Assembly: GCF_000763805.1 (NCBI RefSeq)
Contig: NZ_JRKS01000006.1
Location: 1-64,000, forward strand
DNA length: 64,000 bases
Direction of reading: 5' to 3'
DNA from: Paracoccus sphaerophysae
GTDB taxonomy: Bacteria; Pseudomonadota; Alphaproteobacteria; Rhodobacterales; Rhodobacteraceae
Part shown: positions 61,933 through 64,000 of the stretch, one piece after another
Layout: every line of letters starts with the position of its first letter
Numbering within the stretch: the stretch's first letter is position 1
Program-made: the position numbers and the translations under genes
The notes under the pieces: model-generated
Seen by the model: only the letters and a program-made list of their open reading frames with translations
Databases searched by the model: none
What the model was told of the DNA's origin: nothing

Positions 61933-62637
61933 GTGTCGGGACAGCTGATTCTTGACGACGGAACGACGGTCACGCTGCGGCGCACGGCGCGCGCGCGGCG
62001 CATGACGCTGCGGGTGTCGGGGCGCGACGGGGCAGTGACCCTGACCCTGCCGCCGCGCCTGCCCGAGGCCGAGGCGCGGGCCTTTCTCAGCGAACGCAGC
62101 GCGTGGCTCAAGCGCGCCATGCAGGGGGTCGTCCCCGCGGCGGCGGTCGAATTCGGCGCCGCGCTGCCGGTCGAGGGCAGGGCCTTGGTCCTTACCCCCG
62201 CGCCGGTGCGGCGCCCTCAGATCGACGGCGAGGCGCTGCTGCTGCCCGCGACCCGGCCGGCGGCGGCGACGGCGGCTGCCTTCCTGCGCGCGCTGGCGCA
62301 GGGGCGGTTGACCCATGCAAGCGACCGCCACGCCGCCACGCTGGGGCTGTCCTTTCGCGCGATCGCGCTGCGCGACACCCGGTCGCGCTGGGGCAGCTGC
62401 ACGCATGACGGGCGGCTGATGTACAGCTGGCGGCTGGCGATGGCGCCGCCGCCGGTGCTCGACTACGTCGCGGCGCACGAGGTTGCGCATCTGGCCCACA
62501 TGGACCATTCGGCGCAGTTCTGGCGCGCCGTGGCGGGGCTGTGCCCGGATTATCCGCAGCATCGCGGCTGGCTGCGCCAGCATGGCGGGGCGCTGCACCG
62601 ATGGCAGTTCCGCGCCGATTCGCCACGCGGAAATTGA
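61933..62637 (+). CDS. YgjP/SprT-like metallopeptidase (M48-related, DUF45)
   Basis: The 234-aa protein has the DUF45 pattern: RRMTLRVSGRDGAVTLTLPP at the start, the segment RDTRSRWGSCTHDGRLMYSWRL, and the zinc site YVAAHEVAHLAHMDHSAQFW with HExxH and a third histidine downstream. Relatives are small zinc peptidases of unknown substrate. The start is GTG 61933. It is divergent from the TIGR02300 gene. Confidence 0.9.
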   Translation: MSGQLILDDGTTVTLRRTARARRMTLRVSGRDGAVTLTLPPRLPEAEARAFLSERSAWLKRAMQGVVPAAAVEFGAALPVEGRALVLTPAPVRRPQIDGEALLLPATRPAAATAAAFLRALAQGRLTHASDRHAATLGLSFRAIALRDTRSRWGSCTHDGRLMYSWRLAMAPPPVLDYVAAHEVAHLAHMDHSAQFWRAVAGLCPDYPQHRGWLRQHGGALHRWQFRADSPRGN

Positions 62638-62650
62638 CAGCGCCGGCGTT

Positions 62651-62660
62651 TGTGATCACA
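62651..62660. promoter_or_regulatory. Palindrome TGTGATCACA before the gntR gene
   Basis: A perfect ten-base palindrome lies 8-18 bases before the gntR-type start codon, where a bound repressor would block translation or early transcription. FadR-subfamily regulators often bind short palindromes at their own promoters. No second copy was noticed. Confidence 0.4.
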
Positions 62661-62668
62661 GGTCGGTC

Positions 62669-63331
62669 ATGGCCGCGCACCCCGCCCAGACCGTCCAGCC
62701 CGCCGCGCATGAGCGGCTGTACCGCACGCTGCGGACCCGCATCATGCTGGGCGAGCTGCCGCCGGGCAAGCCGCTGACCCTGCGCGGCATCGCCGCCGAC
62801 CACCGGGTCAGCATGACGCCCGCGCGCGAAACCGTGCGCCGGCTGGTCGCCGAAGGGGCGCTGACGCTGTCGGCCTCGGGCCGGGTCGCCACGCCGGAAC
62901 TGTCGGTCGAGCGCATCGAGGAGCTGGCCGCCCTGCGCGCCCTGATCGAGCCGGAACTCGCCGCCCGCGCCCTGCCGCGGGCGCATTTCGCGCTGATCGA
63001 CCGGCTGGCGGCGATCAACGCGGCGATCGGGGATGCGGCGCAGAACCACGATGCGGTGGGCTATATCCGCAGCAACCTGGAATTTCACCGCACCCTCTAT
63101 CTGCGCGCTCAGGCCCCGGCGATGCTGGCGATGCTGGAAACGATCTGGCTGCAGCTGGGGCCGACGATGCGCGCCGTCTATCAGCGGATGCGCCGCAACG
63201 AGGCGCCGCGCCACCACCGCATGATCCTCGCGGCCCTCCGGGCCGGCGACGAACCGGCGCTGCGGCTCGCGGTCAGGACCGACGTCACCCAGGGCCTGCG
63301 GCACCTGCTGCCGGTCCCCGAAGGACGCTGA
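62669..63331 (+). CDS. GntR family transcriptional regulator (FadR/FCD type)
   Basis: The 220-aa regulator has an N-terminal winged helix (HERLYRTLRTRIMLGELPPGKPLTLRGIAADHRVSMTPARETVRRLVAEGAL). The C-terminal FCD domain has EELAALRALIEPELAARAL, NLEFHRTLY and a histidine-bearing HHRMILAALRAGD. The FCD His/Asp residues suggest a metal-dependent carboxylate effector. A palindrome sits at its start. No catabolic operon is next to it, so its targets are elsewhere. Confidence 0.9.
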   Translation: MAAHPAQTVQPAAHERLYRTLRTRIMLGELPPGKPLTLRGIAADHRVSMTPARETVRRLVAEGALTLSASGRVATPELSVERIEELAALRALIEPELAARALPRAHFALIDRLAAINAAIGDAAQNHDAVGYIRSNLEFHRTLYLRAQAPAMLAMLETIWLQLGPTMRAVYQRMRRNEAPRHHRMILAALRAGDEPALRLAVRTDVTQGLRHLLPVPEGR

Positions 63332-63334
63332 GCG

Positions 63335-63359
63335 GATCCCGGGGTCCGGGGCAGAGCCC
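63335..63359. repeat. Intergenic repeat, partial copy 4
   Basis: GATCCCGGGGTCCGGGGCAG then AGCCCC, with hairpin GGGGC-aga-GCCCC. It shares 19 bases exactly, inverted, with the copy at 9577-9595 but lacks the AAATAT part. It lies between the convergent ends of the gntR gene and hom. Confidence 0.55.
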
Positions 63360-63402
63360 CGGCTTGGGGCGCGTCCGCGGAAGCGCCCCGCCTACGCCCG
63401 GC

Positions 63403-64000
63403 TCAGACTTCCTCGATCCGCAGCTCGACCGGCTCGCCGGTGATGACGCCGGTCCTGGGCAGCACCTCCATCGCATGCTCGATTGCCTCGGGCGTGGTCT
63501 TGTGGGTCACGATCAGCACCGGCGCTTCGCCCGACTCGTGGCCATACTGGCGCATCCGGTCGATCGAGATTCCGCCATCGCCCAGCACCGTCGCCACCTT
63601 GGCCAGCGCGCCGGGCTTGTCGGCCAGCGTCAGGCGCAGGTAGTAGGCGGCCGGCACCGCGGTCCGGGCCGGCTGGGGCGAGGCGAGCCCCGCGGCCGGC
63701 TGGCCAAAGACCGGCATCCGGACGCCGCGGGCGATCTCGATGATGTCGGACAGGACCGCGCTGGCGGTCGGGCCCTCGCCGGCGCCCGCGCCGCGCAGGA
63801 CGATCTGGCCCACGGCGTCGCCCTCGATCACCACCATGTTGGTGCCGCCCTCGAGCTGGCCCAGCGGGCTGTCGGCGGGCACGAGGCAGGGCGACATCCG
63901 CTGTTCCAGCCCGCGCGCGGTCATCTGCGCCACGCCCAACAGCTTGATGCGATAGCCCATGTCGGCGGCGCGGTTGATGTCGTCGATCGAGACCCGCTCG
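63403..64000 (-). CDS. hom: Homoserine dehydrogenase, C-terminal part (5' end beyond window)
   Basis: Homoserine dehydrogenase reduces aspartate semialdehyde to homoserine on the way to Thr and Met. The frame is open to the window edge; about 199 residues are visible. They include the end of the catalytic domain (GYRIKLLGVAQMTARGLEQRMSP, VVIEGDAVGQIVLRGAGAGEGPTASAVLSDII) and the C-terminal ACT domain (YYLRLTLADKPGALAKVATVLGDGGISIDRM), which senses threonine. No frame breaks are seen. Confidence 0.94.
   Translation of the reverse strand, partial: ERVSIDDINRAADMGYRIKLLGVAQMTARGLEQRMSPCLVPADSPLGQLEGGTNMVVIEGDAVGQIVLRGAGAGEGPTASAVLSDIIEIARGVRMPVFGQPAAGLASPQPARTAVPAAYYLRLTLADKPGALAKVATVLGDGGISIDRMRQYGHESGEAPVLIVTHKTTPEAIEHAMEVLPRTGVITGEPVELRIEEV

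Overview
The window is GC-rich (by eye well over 65%) and almost fully coding, and reads as chromosome from an alphaproteobacterium of the Rhodobacteraceae, most like Paracoccus. The signs are a CtrA/SciP/GapR cell-cycle set, the short HisG with HisZ, FYDLN-acid (TIGR02300), DUF1153, DUF2312 and DUF882 proteins, GTG/TTG starts behind clear Shine-Dalgarno sites, and an intergenic repeat with the core CAAATATCC. There are two tRNAs (Thr-UGU and Glu-UUC), no rRNA, no CRISPR array, and no transposase or integrase.

Layout. 1-4.4 kb: end of a coiled-coil gene, zapA, then a two-gene NHEJ operon (ku, ligD). 4.5-9.4 kb: dtd with a YeeE/YedE pair, gapR, an unknown protein, and a lone ferric-iron-type ABC permease. 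9.5-13.7 kb: tRNA-Thr, gpx, mnmA, then sciP and ctrA with a CtrA half-site before ctrA. 13.7-14.6 kb: the longest non-coding stretch. 14.6-18.1 kb: slyX and hisS-hisZ-hisG. 18.2-23.7 kb: a broken sulfotransferase, ftsY, class I aldolase, glpX, a low-GC acetyltransferase that looks foreign, and a broken membrane gene. 23.7-36.9 kb: housekeeping genes (bolA, J-domain protein, two cyclophilins, pgk, proC, csaA, csbD, COQ10-like, cbiX and others) with a damaged recJ at 27.7 kb. 37-40 kb: a complete DctPQM TRAP transporter. 41.5-46.2 kb: a four-gene GDP-deoxysugar operon whose PLP enzyme has histidine where aminotransferases have lysine, which points to a ColD dehydratase and GDP-colitose. 46.3-51.5 kb: envelope genes (DUF882, L,D-transpeptidase, lpxD, a dedicated ACP and KAS II). 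51.8-56.1 kb: ferredoxin, purU, TetR, typA, a membrane-protein remnant and a 24-aa membrane peptide. 56.3-61.5 kb: a decayed tyrosine/homogentisate region (MarR, hmgA remnant, truncated fahA, TRAP genes without a binding protein and with a frameshift, intact hppD, Lrp). 61.5-64 kb: TIGR02300, YgjP-type peptidase, GntR, and the 3' end of hom.

Three things stand out. First, the ColD-type sugar cassette. Second, the homogentisate region, where three matching palindromes of the form GTTGCA-NN-TGCAAC sit at the promoter before the hmgA remnant and before fahA, beside a MarR gene, while the genes they should control are deleted or broken. Third, the number of broken genes (sulfotransferase, 23.1-kb membrane gene, recJ, PhnA-like remnant, hmgA, fahA, second dctM). 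Either this genome is decaying or the assembly has small deletions; the sequence alone cannot decide.
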